Assembly: GCA_017311315.1 (NCBI GenBank)
Contig: CM029626.1
Coordinates: forward strand, 28,320,672 to 28,384,671
From: Dendrocalamus latiflorus
Taxonomy: Eukaryota > Streptophyta > Magnoliopsida > Poales > Poaceae
DNA length: 64,000 nucleotides
Direction of reading: 5' to 3'
The position numbers and the translations under genes are program-made. The notes below the pieces were generated by a model. The model saw nothing but the letters and a program-made list of their open reading frames with translations, was not told where the DNA came from and made no database searches. This document shows positions 1-10,164 of the stretch, in pieces. The number at the start of each line of letters is the position of its first letter. Within the stretch, counting starts at the first letter, position 1.

Positions 1-570
1 TGGCACTCAACACTGCATGCACAGGGCTCACACAGACACTCTATGTCGACGTCACCCCTTCACCTCTTCTTTCCTCCTCCCAGGTTCCTCTTCGCCTCCC
101 TGGTTCGACCACCGTTGTTTGCTCCCGACTCCCCCGTGGTTCGGTACCTCACTAGTGCCTTCCCTCATTAGATTTGTGGGCTCCATGGCCTCTCCTCACC
201 GGATCTAGGGGTCATGTGGCCTCTCCTCGCCAGTCCTCCACATCGGATCAATGGGTTCTGCCAGTCCTCCTCACCAGATCTATGGGTTTTGCCACCCCCT
301 TTGGCTCCCTCAACTCCTCGGTGGCTCCCTTGGCTCCATGGCACCCTCGACTCCTTGGTTTCCCCTACTCCTCGGTGGCTCCCTTAGCCTCCTTCACCCA
401 CGTGGAGGCTACTGTCGATTGGGGTGGCTCTAAGGTGGGCTCAGTGGTGTTGGCTACAGTTTGGTGGCTCACCCCCACTCAACTTTCTCTTTGGGATTGT
501 TCAACCCTTTCGTTTCCCCCTTTTTACTATTCATCATTGCTTTAGTTACTATTTTTTGTTATGCTTCTAT
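1..570. other. No gene recognised; pyrimidine-rich repeat-like DNA
   Basis: This stretch holds CT-rich sequence with short direct repeats (several variants of CTCCTCGGTGGCTCCCTTGG) and only short open frames. I see no domain, splice pattern or promoter. It is the left flank of the outer Tat element and is probably an older repeat. Confidence 0.4.
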
Positions 571-810
571 TGTGGTTATAGAGCAAACAGAGAGATGGTA
601 GTATGGTAGTGGAGATGTTAGGTGAGCAATGCTTGGGGGCTTCCCCATGGCCTGGATGGCATTATATATATTCACATGAGGAGTATTTTACAATTATATC
701 CTTACACCCAAGTATCCCTCTCAAGGGCATTTACATCATTATACATGTCCCACTTTGGGCTTTACAACTAACAGGCTGCCTGGGCTTAGGTGGGGGCCAC
801 CCCTACAACA
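571..810 (-). mobile_element. 3' LTR of the outer Tat-type gypsy element
   Basis: Read on the minus strand it starts TGTTGTAGGGGTGG at 810 and follows the 248-bp LTRs at 11498 and 19152 almost end to end, with many substitutions. The sequence just right of 810 is the reverse complement of the polypurine context (ATGAGAGGCTCC) that precedes the inner element's 3' LTR. So this is a 3' LTR of the same family in the opposite orientation. The inner-LTR end CCACAACA is worn here to CCACAA, so the left edge is good to a few bases. Divergence marks it as much older than the inner copy. Confidence 0.85.
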
Positions 811-1779
811 GGAGCCTCTCATGGTCAAGGGCTTCACAGGTCGAAGCTATGTTGCTGAGCCATTTGGCCCCCTCCGTCCCTACGGCCTGTGACCTCCTGT
901 GATCTTGGGCACAAGTGGGTTTGCTGGCGTAGCACGACCTAATGGCATGGACATGGAGTCGGGGTTACTGCCGAAGGCATATCTTGGTCGCAAGGTGTGC
1001 GCTTCCAACGGAGCCGCTCCATCAAGGTGAAGCTGAGTTGGCGTTCGACTTCGCTCTACGGATATGTAGGCGAAGTGGGATGTGGAGTCATCCCTCGTAT
1101 ACGGGTCCGAATCGGAGGGCCGACTCAACCCGCGGACGCGTAGTCGAAGTGTGCTCCAGAGTCGTTGTGCGGGCTCGAAGTCGAAGCGCAGCCAGGTGGC
1201 TTGTGGTTCCGCGACAGTGCTTTAATGATGCCCGGCATGCAACGGGGATTGCACGATGTGACGGTACGTGACCGGCGTATCTTGCGATGTCAACGACCGC
1301 ACGGCTGTAGCTGCACGCTTTTCCCGATGGGGTAGGACGCGTGGCTATGCATGGTTGGTGCGTCCTGCGCTATCAGGCGGTCGCACGACCGCGGTCGCAC
1401 GTCCATTCCCAAAAGGGCGGGACACGTGGAGGCACGTGATTGGTGCGTCATGCGCTGGCAGACGGTTGCACAACCGTGGGTGCACGGTCCTTCCTGAGAG
1501 AGCGGGCCACATGGCAGGACGTGACTGGCGTGTCGTGCGCTGTCAGGAGGTCGGGCAACTGCGCATCTTCAGCCTCCACCGGCCATGCTTCCCGATCGTG
1601 GGGAGGCGAACGGTTGGGCTCTCGCCGGTTGCACTCGCTAATATACCCCCTCACCGACGTGCAAGCGTTCTTCCCACTCGCTAATTTGCTCCCTTGCCGC
1701 TCTTCCGCTGTTTTCTTCCCGCATGTTGTCACAATCTTCCTTTGCTCCTCTCGTTTAACCGTGTGTTTCTGAGGGGAGA
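811..1779 (-). mobile_element. Outer Tat element, 3' internal non-coding region
   Basis: The part next to the LTR (811-900) is the reverse complement of inner-element sequence near 19060-19150, including the GGACGGAGGGGGCCAAA stretch. The rest has no sense-strand coding capacity. It lies where a promoter for the antisense gene (ATG at 1780, plus strand) would be. A TAATATA motif at 1639-1645 lies about 135 bp before that ATG. Promoter function is inferred. Confidence 0.65.
1262..1545 (+). repeat. Degenerate ~85-90 bp tandem repeat upstream of the antisense gene
   Basis: About three and a half copies of a unit with the core ATTGGTGCGTCNTGCGCT, followed by a GC-rich block, lie head to tail. 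The matching place upstream of the same gene in the inner element is also a tandem array (18206-18970), but with a different unit. Confidence 0.6.
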
Positions 1780-2023
1780 ATGGCTTGTTGCGAAGAACAT
1801 GCCTCGTCAAGCTGGCGCAGTTCGTCGTCGACCTCGGTGGAGTACTCCATGGTGGTTCACGACCCATCGCAGGCCGACAAACGATGGACGACTGGGGAGA
1901 AGGTGGGAGGCCCCTGCTCCCACGTGCTGGGGCCGAGTCTGGTGACAGAGGAGACGATCCAGTCGCTCCTTCAAGAGAAGAGGCTGGCAGACCGCGATGC
2001 GGTTCGCCTGCCTGCTAGCGATG
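1780..2023 (+). pseudogene. Tat antisense gene (PF04195-like), 5' part of exon 1, broken
   Basis: The ATG at 1780 opens a frame that runs into the solo LTR. It aligns with the start of the intact copy at 17714 (minus strand). Shared landmarks are a short Ser-rich leader, a W-containing segment and SLVTEETIQSLLQE, which matches SRVTEETLQQLVQE. The frame is cut at the CGATG target site (2019-2023) and resumes at 6588 with the expected next residues. The gene runs opposite to the retroelement that carries it. The family (putative gypsy type transposon domain, Transposase_28) has no proven function. Without the insertion this would join the next fragment in frame; here it is certainly broken. Confidence 0.75.
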
Positions 2024-2587
2024 TGTCGGACCCAGATTTTTCAATCCAAATCCACTGTGTTTTATTGCACTATTCCCTGGATCAGTAGATAGTGCACACA
2101 GTTACAGTAATGGACATCAAATTACATATCATGCGGAAGCGTAAATATAATAGTAGACTTACTCATGGGCCGATTAGGCCGAGATCAATGAATTGCAGCA
2201 GCGGAAGAACGAAGCACACAGATGGGACCTTCAGAACATGCCCACAGGCAGCCAACTGGAGGTGCGCGACCTAGCCCTTGACCTCTTTATCTTCTCTGCC
2301 AGCTTGTCCAATCTTGTTGCTGAGGCGAGGTGATTTGATTCCTGATTCTGAATTTTGTCGCAAAAGCGAGGGTGAGCACTCCAACCCCGTGCTCCGCAAG
2401 CCAACACACAGAATGCAAATATTTATAACATGCATGGCTCGACAAAGAAAAGGCATAGGGTTATTTTGTTTTGCCAAAGAGTGCTTTTGAATACAATTAC
2501 TTAAAATTCCCTATGACCTAGCAGGTTTGAAATCACATTTTTAAACCATTCGTTGTAATAATCCATGTAATCATTGTTTTCCATATT

Positions 2588-2920
2588 TATGGCATCCCAC
2601 CATATCCCATTATTGGCATCACACCAAGTGTTGCATATGACATCGCACCATATGCTTATTGTTGGCATCACACCAACTAAACTTATGGCATCGCACCATA
2701 AGTTACCTCTTGGCATCACACCAAGGGTTGCGTATGACATCGCACCATACGCTATTTGTCGGCATCGCACCAACTATCCTTATGGCATCGCACCATAAGT
2801 TACCTCTTGGCATCACACCAAGGGTTGCGTATGACATCGCACCATACGCTATTTGTTGGCATCGCACCAACATTACATATGGCATCGCACCATATGTTGC
2901 TTATGGCATCACACCATAAG
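2588..2920. repeat. Array of 14 consecutive hairpins with CATCRCA loops
   Basis: Every ~24 bp there is a short inverted repeat round a near-constant loop CATCGCA, CATCACA or (once) CATCCCA. Stems in order: TATGG; TTGG; GCATATG; GTTGG; AACTTATGG (9 bp, 2680-2704); CTTGG; GCGTATG; GTCGG (one mismatch); CTTATGG; CTTGG; GCGTATG; TGTTGG; ACATATGG (8 bp, 2875-2897); CTTATGG. Each is followed by its reverse complement. Hairpins 5-8 recur as 9-12 with a 97-bp period, so part of the array is a higher-order duplication. Stem changes between types are compensated. It lies about 0.56-0.9 kb from the 3' end of the LTR. Function unknown. Confidence 0.9.
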
Positions 2921-4639
2921 TTACCCATTGTGTTCATAATAGTTTGAAGAATATTCCTTGGGGCATTAGTGTCACCCCAAGTATCTAGCATTCCTAAGCA
3001 TGCCGTATAAGTAAGGACTTATTTTGTGAAATCATATATTAATTCTTACTATGGCGACAAGGTTCATATTTTCAAGTTTGGCAAGGAGAATAATATACAC
3101 AACAGTAACAACAGGATTTAACTAACTTTCTGAAATCAACATAACATATTTCATGAAATAATAGCATGAAAGTTGATAATTTAAAAGGAAATAGCTTTGA
3201 AATACTGGGTTCAAAATGATCAAAGTGTTGACTCGCCTGGCGCGGTTTACCGCGGTCTTGAGTTCACACAATGCTTTCTCTTGGGCTTCTGGTCTTTATC
3301 TTTGATTCGCTCTTGATCACGCCTGATCCTTTGATTCTTCAAGATTCCCATATCTAATTACGTGCTAAATGACTGAATACAAATAAAGGAAAATAACTCA
3401 AAAGATCCAAATAAATCCGATTAATTCAAATGGCCGATTTAATTTAATTTATCCATTTATTACGATTTGAGAATAGAAGGATGATTCAGTTTAGTGTGTT
3501 GCAAACACAGTGGTAGCTGGACTTGAGTGAGAGAACGAGTTATCTGAATAGCTTTACCGTGAGGGAAAATTTTAGGATAATAAGAGATCAAAAGTGAGGA
3601 GGTATCTACAGGAATTATTTACTTTGGAAAAGAAGTGGCCAAACGTAGCCGATTGGAGAAAGGCGGGGTTCGATCTTTTATTAATAATTTCCTTTATTAT
3701 TATTTTTATATTTATCAAGGAAGTTCCATGAGTTAGGATGGACCTATGAATAGGTGCACAAGTTTATCTTAGCATTATTTGGGGTGATATTTTATGTAGC
3801 CTCAATCTTCACTAAGTCTATTTTAACTTGAATTAGGATTCAGTTGTAAGGGTCATATCTTGTTATTTCATGCTCATCATTATTATTTATTAAGCCTAAC
3901 GTTAGGATTTAATTACTGGCACCAATATCAGCTTATCTACGCTTGAGTTATTATTAGGCTTAGCTCCATCTAATTTAGATTTTTTTATCTAAGTAAAGGT
4001 TATTGTACAAGGTAATATTTCATTATTGCTGTTTAGTAAAATATATCACTGAGACTTGTTTAATGGTAGTATGATAAATATTAGTGCATATATTTTAGTT
4101 ATAATTAAGGGTATCTTTACTAAATGTGGATATTTAACCAAAACCACTTTTTCTTATTAATGCCCCCAATTAATATTTAGATGTTTACATACTATTTAAG
4201 CTACCTTAATTATTCACATATGATAACTAATCCGTTATTAAATATTTAACATTCATATATATATTTTTATACTAATCAGATTTATTGGCTTCCCTTAATT
4301 TATGTAATTTATTTAGCAACATACTTGTTAGTTTACATTTCTACTAGTATTTTAGTTCCATAACAACTTTTGGGAATTCGAACCTTTAGGAAGCATACCC
4401 TTTATTTATTTCGGGTAAGATGTAAGTCGAAACCCAAGCTCCTATTTTACTCTTCTAATTATTTTGTTAACTAGCCAATTATTCACTTAACTGTTCATAT
4501 GCAAATATTTCTATGTTTTGATGTATACATAAATTTGTTTGAACTCCCATCAACTATATTAGCTCCCTTGATTTATTTCCTAATTGATTCCTATTTGAAA
4601 TGGCTAGAGAAAACAAAAACAAAAATATGCCCGAAGGGG

Positions 4640-6200
4640 ACTCGAACCCATGATCCAGGCGAGGGAGCGGCGGCGCGGCGCGGGGAGGCGCGGGGGAGCA
4701 GCGGCGCGGCGCGGGAGCGAGCCAGGCGAGGGAGAGGGAGGAGGGGCAAAATGGTCATTTCGCGTAGAGAAAAAGGGCTGGAAAATGAAAATGAAATTAA
4801 AATGGGAAAAATACCATATATTTCAAAGGGGTGCTCAACTCAGTCCTATATTTACAAGTGCAAATAACTTAGTCCTATTTTACTAAAGCCATCTCAACTT
4901 GGTCCTATATATTCAATTTTCCCGACCAACTGAGCATGCACTCACTTGTGATTGAGTGGAGGCGGTTATTTAAATGAAGTGAGGAGTGTATGGGGACTAG
5001 ACAGAGTAGGCCACGGCCGAAACAGGGGAGACGGTCGGCGTGGGCAGGAGGCGACGTCACCAGCGAGGTGGGCAGCCGGAGGGAGGCAAAGCCGGTGAAA
5101 CGGACTCTGAGGTAGGTGGTGAAGATGAGAGCGGCGGCATATTGACCGGGGCGACGACGAGGTGGGCGGGCGGCAACCCGATGCGGCCGGCGGCGAGGTA
5201 AGCTCAGGGCGGCGGTGCTGGAGGGGATGAGGGAGAAAATTCGCAGAGGCATGAGCGGAAGGGAGGAGCCAGAAGTCTTACCGAGCATTTGGCCGAGCCA
5301 GAAGGGTGCCGTGGTGGGCCGGCGGCGACGGCCATGGGCGACGCGGGGAGAACCTTGGCGCCGACGACCTGGGGCCGACCTTGGCTCCAACCGGCGGTGG
5401 GAAAGGCTTTGGAGAGGCGAGGAGGTGCTCCAGGTGCATGGAATTGAGAGGCCATGCACCGTAGAGGGAGGAGCTACGGCGGCGGCGTGGAGGGCAATGG
5501 CGGCCGGCCTCGAAGAAGAAGGCCGAATCGGGGGGTCTCCGGCGCATAGATTTTCGATTAAGCCGGCGGGGAAGCAAATGGGGCCTAGGGGCACGAAGTG
5601 ACGAGCTCAGTTTTTGGAGGGGGGCTCACCGGAGAGCAAATTTCGGCAAGGAGGCGGTGGCGGCGTGTAGCCAAATCGAGGCGGGGCGAGCAGGGAAGCA
5701 AGGAAGAGGGAAAGGGGAGGCACCGGGGAGCCTAGAGGGGGGTCGGGGCTTCTTATAGCGGGGGGAGGGAAGGCGCATGGCAGGAGGTGGCGACGGGACA
5801 AGGCAGACACGCGCGTGAGCAGAGGATCTCCGAGGGGGATTCGGCGTGATGGCGTGCAGTGCTGCGGCTTTGGCGCCGCATGCAACGAGCAGCAGAGAAC
5901 GGCGCCGCGCGCTGCATGATGCGACGGGGCGGAGCAGAGCTGAGAATGATGGCAGTGGGGTGCATGAGCGCCATGGGGAGGCAAGGCAGAGCGCGACGCA
6001 GAAGAAGGATCGGGGGGGAGGAAGAAAGAAAGGAGGAGGAGCGAAGGGGGCTGGCCCAGTGGCAGTGAGAGGAATGGAGTGAGTGGGGGGAAAGATATGG
6101 GAAAGAGAAGAGGGCCCAGCCAGCAGAAAGGAGGAGGGAGAGATAAAATGGGTTGGCCCACATGGAAGAGAGAGAGAAAAAGGAAATGGAAAAGAAAAAG
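4640..6200 (-). other. GC- and CpG-rich block inside the solo LTR
   Basis: This block is sharply richer in GC than its AT-rich surroundings. It has long but low-complexity frames on both strands (Arg/Pro/Ala-rich, up to 229 codons on minus). No domain is visible and the two strands are equally open, so I do not call a protein. Such a block in a long LTR may be the promoter and leader part. This is inferred only. Confidence 0.4.
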
Positions 6201-6587
6201 GGAAGAAGAAGGCCATAACATTGTTTGGGAATTTTGATTTAAATTTTTGTTTCATATTTATGATCACTGATTTTTGCATGACATTAAGAATCTAAGCTTT
6301 AAATCTTCAACTATTTAAATGTGAATTATTATTATTAACTCATGTTTCCTTCTCCTTATACTGGATCATCTTTTCAGATTAGTATTTAAGATTTTAGTTT
6401 TCTATTATTTGCATATTCACTTTTTGGTATTACTAATGTTTTTCTTTGTCTTATGAATTTCAATTTTTGGAACATCAACCAAATTCAGGAAAACACCATA
6501 AAATCCAAATTCAAATATAATATATTGCAAAAGTAATTTAAAAGCTTCACATTTTCAAATTTCAAATTTTTAGGATGTTACACGATG

Positions 6588-7560
6588 AGACGAGCCACAC
6601 CCGGAGGCCACGGAGGCTATCATCTTCATCGCGTACATTGAGGCCGGGCTCCGAATACCAGTGACGACCTTCGTCGACGACGTCCTATGGACTTACAAGC
6701 TGGAGTTGGCACAGCTGACCCCGAATGCGATAACTCGCCTGGCTGTTTATAGCTGGGCGATGCGGACAGAAGGCACCTGGCCCATCGTGTCACTCTTTGC
6801 CTTCCTCCATGGTGCGCGCTGCCAACCAAAAAAGCTCGAAGGGGGGGGCGTTCTCAAACTTCGGGAGCGTCAACTTCATATTGAGGCCACAATGCGCGAA
6901 GATCTTTCTCGCCAACTCGACACGAGGGAAGTGGGAGTCCAACTAGATGTGGCGATGGTTCTACCACCATGTGACAAGCAGCAGCGGCCTCCGGTGCATG
7001 GGACGAAATTCGACGACGAGCAGCGGGCGCAGAAGCTTGTCGGTATTACCCTCCGGTTCAACATGCACGTCCTCGCTGAGGAGTTCGTTATGTACAGAGT
7101 GGCGCCACTTGCCTGCCAGTGGAAGCATCATCCAGGTCCCGTCTGGCCGGATGGTGTTCGGCCGATGGTGTCTTTGCTTCCGATGCCCTCCGATCCTCGT
7201 GAGCTCTTCAGCCATAGGCTATGGACATATATTTATATATATGTGTATAATAATTTTTATGAACAATGCGTCGCTCTGCCTGTAGGGCTCCTGCTGGAGG
7301 ATGCGGAGCACCTGGTAGTTGTGTTCCTTGGGCCATACACGGCCAAGGAGCATGACCTACGTGAATCCGCGACCGCCCCGGCGAAGCTAGGACGATAAAT
7401 CGAGTATGCGAAGCTCTAGGCATCCCTGTGCCGGGGCACGCAGCGCTGATGTCGGGCCGAACCCACCACCGCGACGGCGACGGCAAGGTGGGGGCGTCTC
7501 CCCTCGGTGCAGGGCCTGGTCTGACGCCGCTGTATCCAGCCCGCCGGCCGCATCTCCGGT
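6588..7560 (+). pseudogene. Tat antisense gene, rest of exon 1, intron 1 and start of exon 2, broken
   Basis: After the second CGATG the frame gives EATEAIIFIAYIEAGLRIP, then YKLELAQLTPNAITRLAVY, matching the intact copy (ATEAIVFVAFFDAGLRMP; YKLELAQLTPNAIVRLAVF). This is the core of the Transposase_28 (PF04195) signature. Comparison with the copy at 16724-16801 places intron 1 at 7199-7285 (GTGAGC to CTGTAG). Exon 2 then reads FLGPYTAKEHDLRE. A one-base frameshift near 7393 moves the frame to one reading INRVCEALGIPVPG. The Sirevirus LTR interrupts at the CCGGT site (7556-7560), and the gene resumes at 28993. Confidence 0.75.
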
Positions 7561-8376
7561 TGAGAGACCATGTGGAGGTCATCCCATGTATGTTATGAGT
7601 AATTGACATCAGTTTAGGAAAGTCGAGTTTGATTTGGTTGGTTCAGACCATGTTGTTGCGCGGTGCAATCGGCTTCGGTCGGACTTGGTCAAACCTGGTC
7701 AAAGTGCTTAGGATGCATATTCTGATGATTCGACAGGTTTGGGCTCTTTTCATGCTTAATGTGTTCACTAATGCTATTTATGCTTACATGTGTTGAGCGG
7801 TGCTATTTGATGTGTTTCTTGTTTGTGATGGCTGCAGGACGACGAGGCGGAGTCGTGGTGAGACACGAGGTGACCGGACTAGGCACAGGCGTGTCGAGGT
7901 CAGAACGGTCGGATGTGTCGAAGACGACGGAGATTCGATGTGGTTGCGAGTCGTAGATGACAAGGAGCGCGGAAGCTTCCCAGAAGGTGCAGGAGGGGCG
8001 AATTGGTAATTTCGCGAGGCTGCACAAGCGGGAGACGGTTCCGTTCGGGTTTAGCGGGCGTAACGGGTTGGAGACCCGTTAGCCAAGGGCTATAAATAGG
8101 TGTTGGTGGTTGCATGTATTCCCATGGCTTTGGGAGAGAGTTAGGGTTTGCTAGAGTCAAAAGAAGCTTTGAGAGTTTATTTTGGCTTTAGGCTTTAGTT
8201 GGTGAAGAATTGGTATGTGTAAGAGACATGGACAGAGGTGGTCTGTAGCTTGTCTCCCGTAGTGCTATGTGTGTGTCTCCTCCCTCTGAGTGTTCTTGAG
8301 AGTTTCTTGATTTTGGAGAGGGAGAGGATGGATTGATGAGTATGTAATCATCCCTGTTCTAATGTCCATGCGTATG
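7561..8376 (+). mobile_element. Sirevirus solo LTR, left half
   Basis: It starts TGAGAGACCATG, the LTR start that follows the AGGGGGAGAT polypurine tract in the internal copy. It is preceded by CCGGT (7556-7560), repeated after the right half at 28988-28992. A TATA box (TATAAATA) lies at 8091-8098 in the same context as TATA boxes in the other two LTRs. It is cut at 8376 by the minus-strand Sirevirus. The right half is 28044-28987; both sum to about 1.76 kb, close to the 1.79-1.83 kb full LTRs. Confidence 0.88.
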
Positions 8377-8614
8377 TGTTGGATCGAAGTTGGCAACAGA
8401 GGGGGGGTGAATGTCGACTTTAAAAAATTCGTCCCGCAAAACAAGTATCAACTTAAAGACGTTCTTCTCCAATAGCAACAAGTGCTAAGAAGAGTAACAA
8501 AAGAGTTATGCCCACAGAAACTACAAGACACACAGAGAGAGAACACCTAGACAAAAGCAGCAAGAGCAACCAAGAGAAGCAACAAAGAAAACCTCAGCTG
8601 GGGCTAGTTGAACT

Positions 8615-8790
8615 GCCCAGGGTCGGTCAGACCTCCCTTTAGGGGCCGGTCAGACCGCCCTATAGGCGCCGGTTAGACCGCCCATAGGGTGCCGGTCTGA
8701 CCGCCCTTCAAGACCCAGTCTGACTGCCTTAGTGTAACCGGTCTGACCGCCGGCCGGTCTGACCGCCATGGAGGGCCCGGTCAGACCGAT
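8615..8790. repeat. Cluster of CGGTCWGACCG palindromes in the 3' LTR
   Basis: About eight exact or near copies of the 11-bp palindrome CGGTCTGACCG / CGGTCAGACCG lie 20-30 bp apart. The same cluster is at 26105-26262 in the 5' LTR and, diverged, at 28632-28765 in the older solo LTR. Conserved palindrome clusters in this part of the LTR are a known feature of Sireviruses. A regulatory role is inferred. Confidence 0.8.
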
Positions 8791-9681
8791 CCCCTGAACC
8801 CAGGGCACCCGAGACAGCTCACTGAAACCTGAAAATCGACAAAAACTTCAGAACTTCAAATACTGAGAAATTGAAGGTTTCTTCCCAATCTTTTTAGCCC
8901 AAAGCACTACCACAACAAACTAAATAGCATGGGGGCTCTAGGAATCCAAGAAATCAAAGAAAAGAACAAGAATTTCAGATTAGGGCTAAAAACTGAAATC
9001 TTGCACGAGCTGAGCCAAAAATCAAATTACTCCCCAAGCTTTGATCCTTTGGCCATGAAACTTTGAGGATAGCTACTTAATAGCATCTGGACTCTACACG
9101 CCAAGTTTCATGCCATCTCATGAAGGGAAACGCGAAAAGCACCAAAACCCTAGAGATGAACTGAAGAACAGGAAAGGAGGGAAAATGTAAATCTTTGATT
9201 CATTCACTTTGCTCTTGGGAAAATCCAATCAAATGAACTTGAGACCTATTCCCATAACTGAGCAACCCATTTTGCCACTCCTCAGCAAGAATCAACAAGA
9301 AAACGAAAAACTCAAGAATCCAACACAGAGAGCATCGAAGAGAAAAGAGTGCACGGGAGAAAAACTTCAGATTTTCATTCCAAATCAAAAGAGGATTACA
9401 GAGGAGTCCTGATACGCATGGACATTAGAACAAGAGGAATTACAAGCTCCTCAAACCATCCTCTCCCTCTCCCAAACACAAGAACACTCTCACACTACAT
9501 GCTTTGGAGAGGAGATGAACACACACATAGAGAAGAACTACGGGAGACAACCACTGCTGCCCTCAACCACTTCTCCAACAACTAAAGAGCAAAGGCAAAA
9601 CAACCTCCCAAAGCTTCTTTTGACTCAAGGAAACCCTAACTCTCTCCCAAAGCCATGAGGGGGCATGCAGCCACTCCCTCC

Positions 9682-9689
9682 TTTATATA
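9682..9689 (-). promoter_or_regulatory. TATA box of the Sirevirus 3' LTR
   Basis: TATATAAA on the minus strand, just downstream of GTTAGCCAAGGGC. The same context has TATAAATA in the older LTR (8091) and TATATAAA at 27148-27155 in the 5' LTR. Confidence 0.6.
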
Positions 9690-10164
9690 GCCCTTGGCTA
9701 ACGGGTCTCCAACCCGTTACGCCCGCTAAACCCGAACGGAGCCGGCTCCCGTGCTCCTTGTCGTCCAAGTCCCGCAACCACCTCGAGTCTCCGCCGTCTT
9801 CGACACATCTTGACTGTTCTGACCTCGACACCGCCCGTGTCTAGTCCGGTCCCCTCGTGTCTCGCCACGACTCCGCCTCGATGTCATGCAGCCATCACAA
9901 ACAAGAAACACATCAAATAGCACCGCTCGATACATGAAAGCATAAATAGCATCAAAACATCATACTTACGCATGACAAAGTCCAAACCTGTCGAATCAAA
10001 GGAATAAGCGTCCTAATCCCATATGACCAAGTTTGACCACGTCCGACCGAGCCCGAATGCACCACGCAACGTCAAGGTCCGAACTAACCAACTCAAACTC
10101 GACTTTCCTAAACCGATGTCAATTACTCATCACACACATGGGATGACCTCTACATGGTCTCTCA

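Larger units (their letters stand above)
2024..6582 (-). mobile_element. 4.56-kb solo LTR, long-LTR gypsy type (Tekay/Del-like)
   Basis: It is bounded by TG (TGTCGGACCCAG) and CA (GGATGTTACA) and flanked by a perfect 5-bp TSD, CGATG (2019-2023 and 6583-6587). On the minus strand it begins TGTAACATCC, typical of long plant gypsy LTRs. I found no internal second LTR, primer-binding site or pol, so it is a solo LTR left by recombination, or a very long LTR. It contains the hairpin array (2588-2920), an AT-rich middle and a GC-rich block (4640-6200). Related left ends occur at 50398 and 57790. The lineage name is inferred from the ends and the length. Confidence 0.85.
8377..10164 (-). mobile_element. 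Sirevirus 3' LTR
   Basis: Plus-strand ends are TGTTGGATCG and GGTCTCTCA, so on the element's strand it reads TGAGAGACC to CGATCCAACA. Compared with the 5' LTR it lacks about 70 bp near 9753 and has one extra palindrome near 8745. Confidence 0.88.

Noticed and set aside
2574..2947. Overlapping open frames with repetitive peptides over the hairpin array
   Set aside because: The frames are open on both strands and change frame with the 97-bp period. They are by-products of a repeat without stop codons, not a protein.
4905..6279. Long Pro/Arg/Ser-rich open frames on the minus strand of the solo LTR (up to 229 codons)
   Set aside because: GC-rich DNA keeps all frames open. No domain, no conserved motif and equal openness on the other strand.
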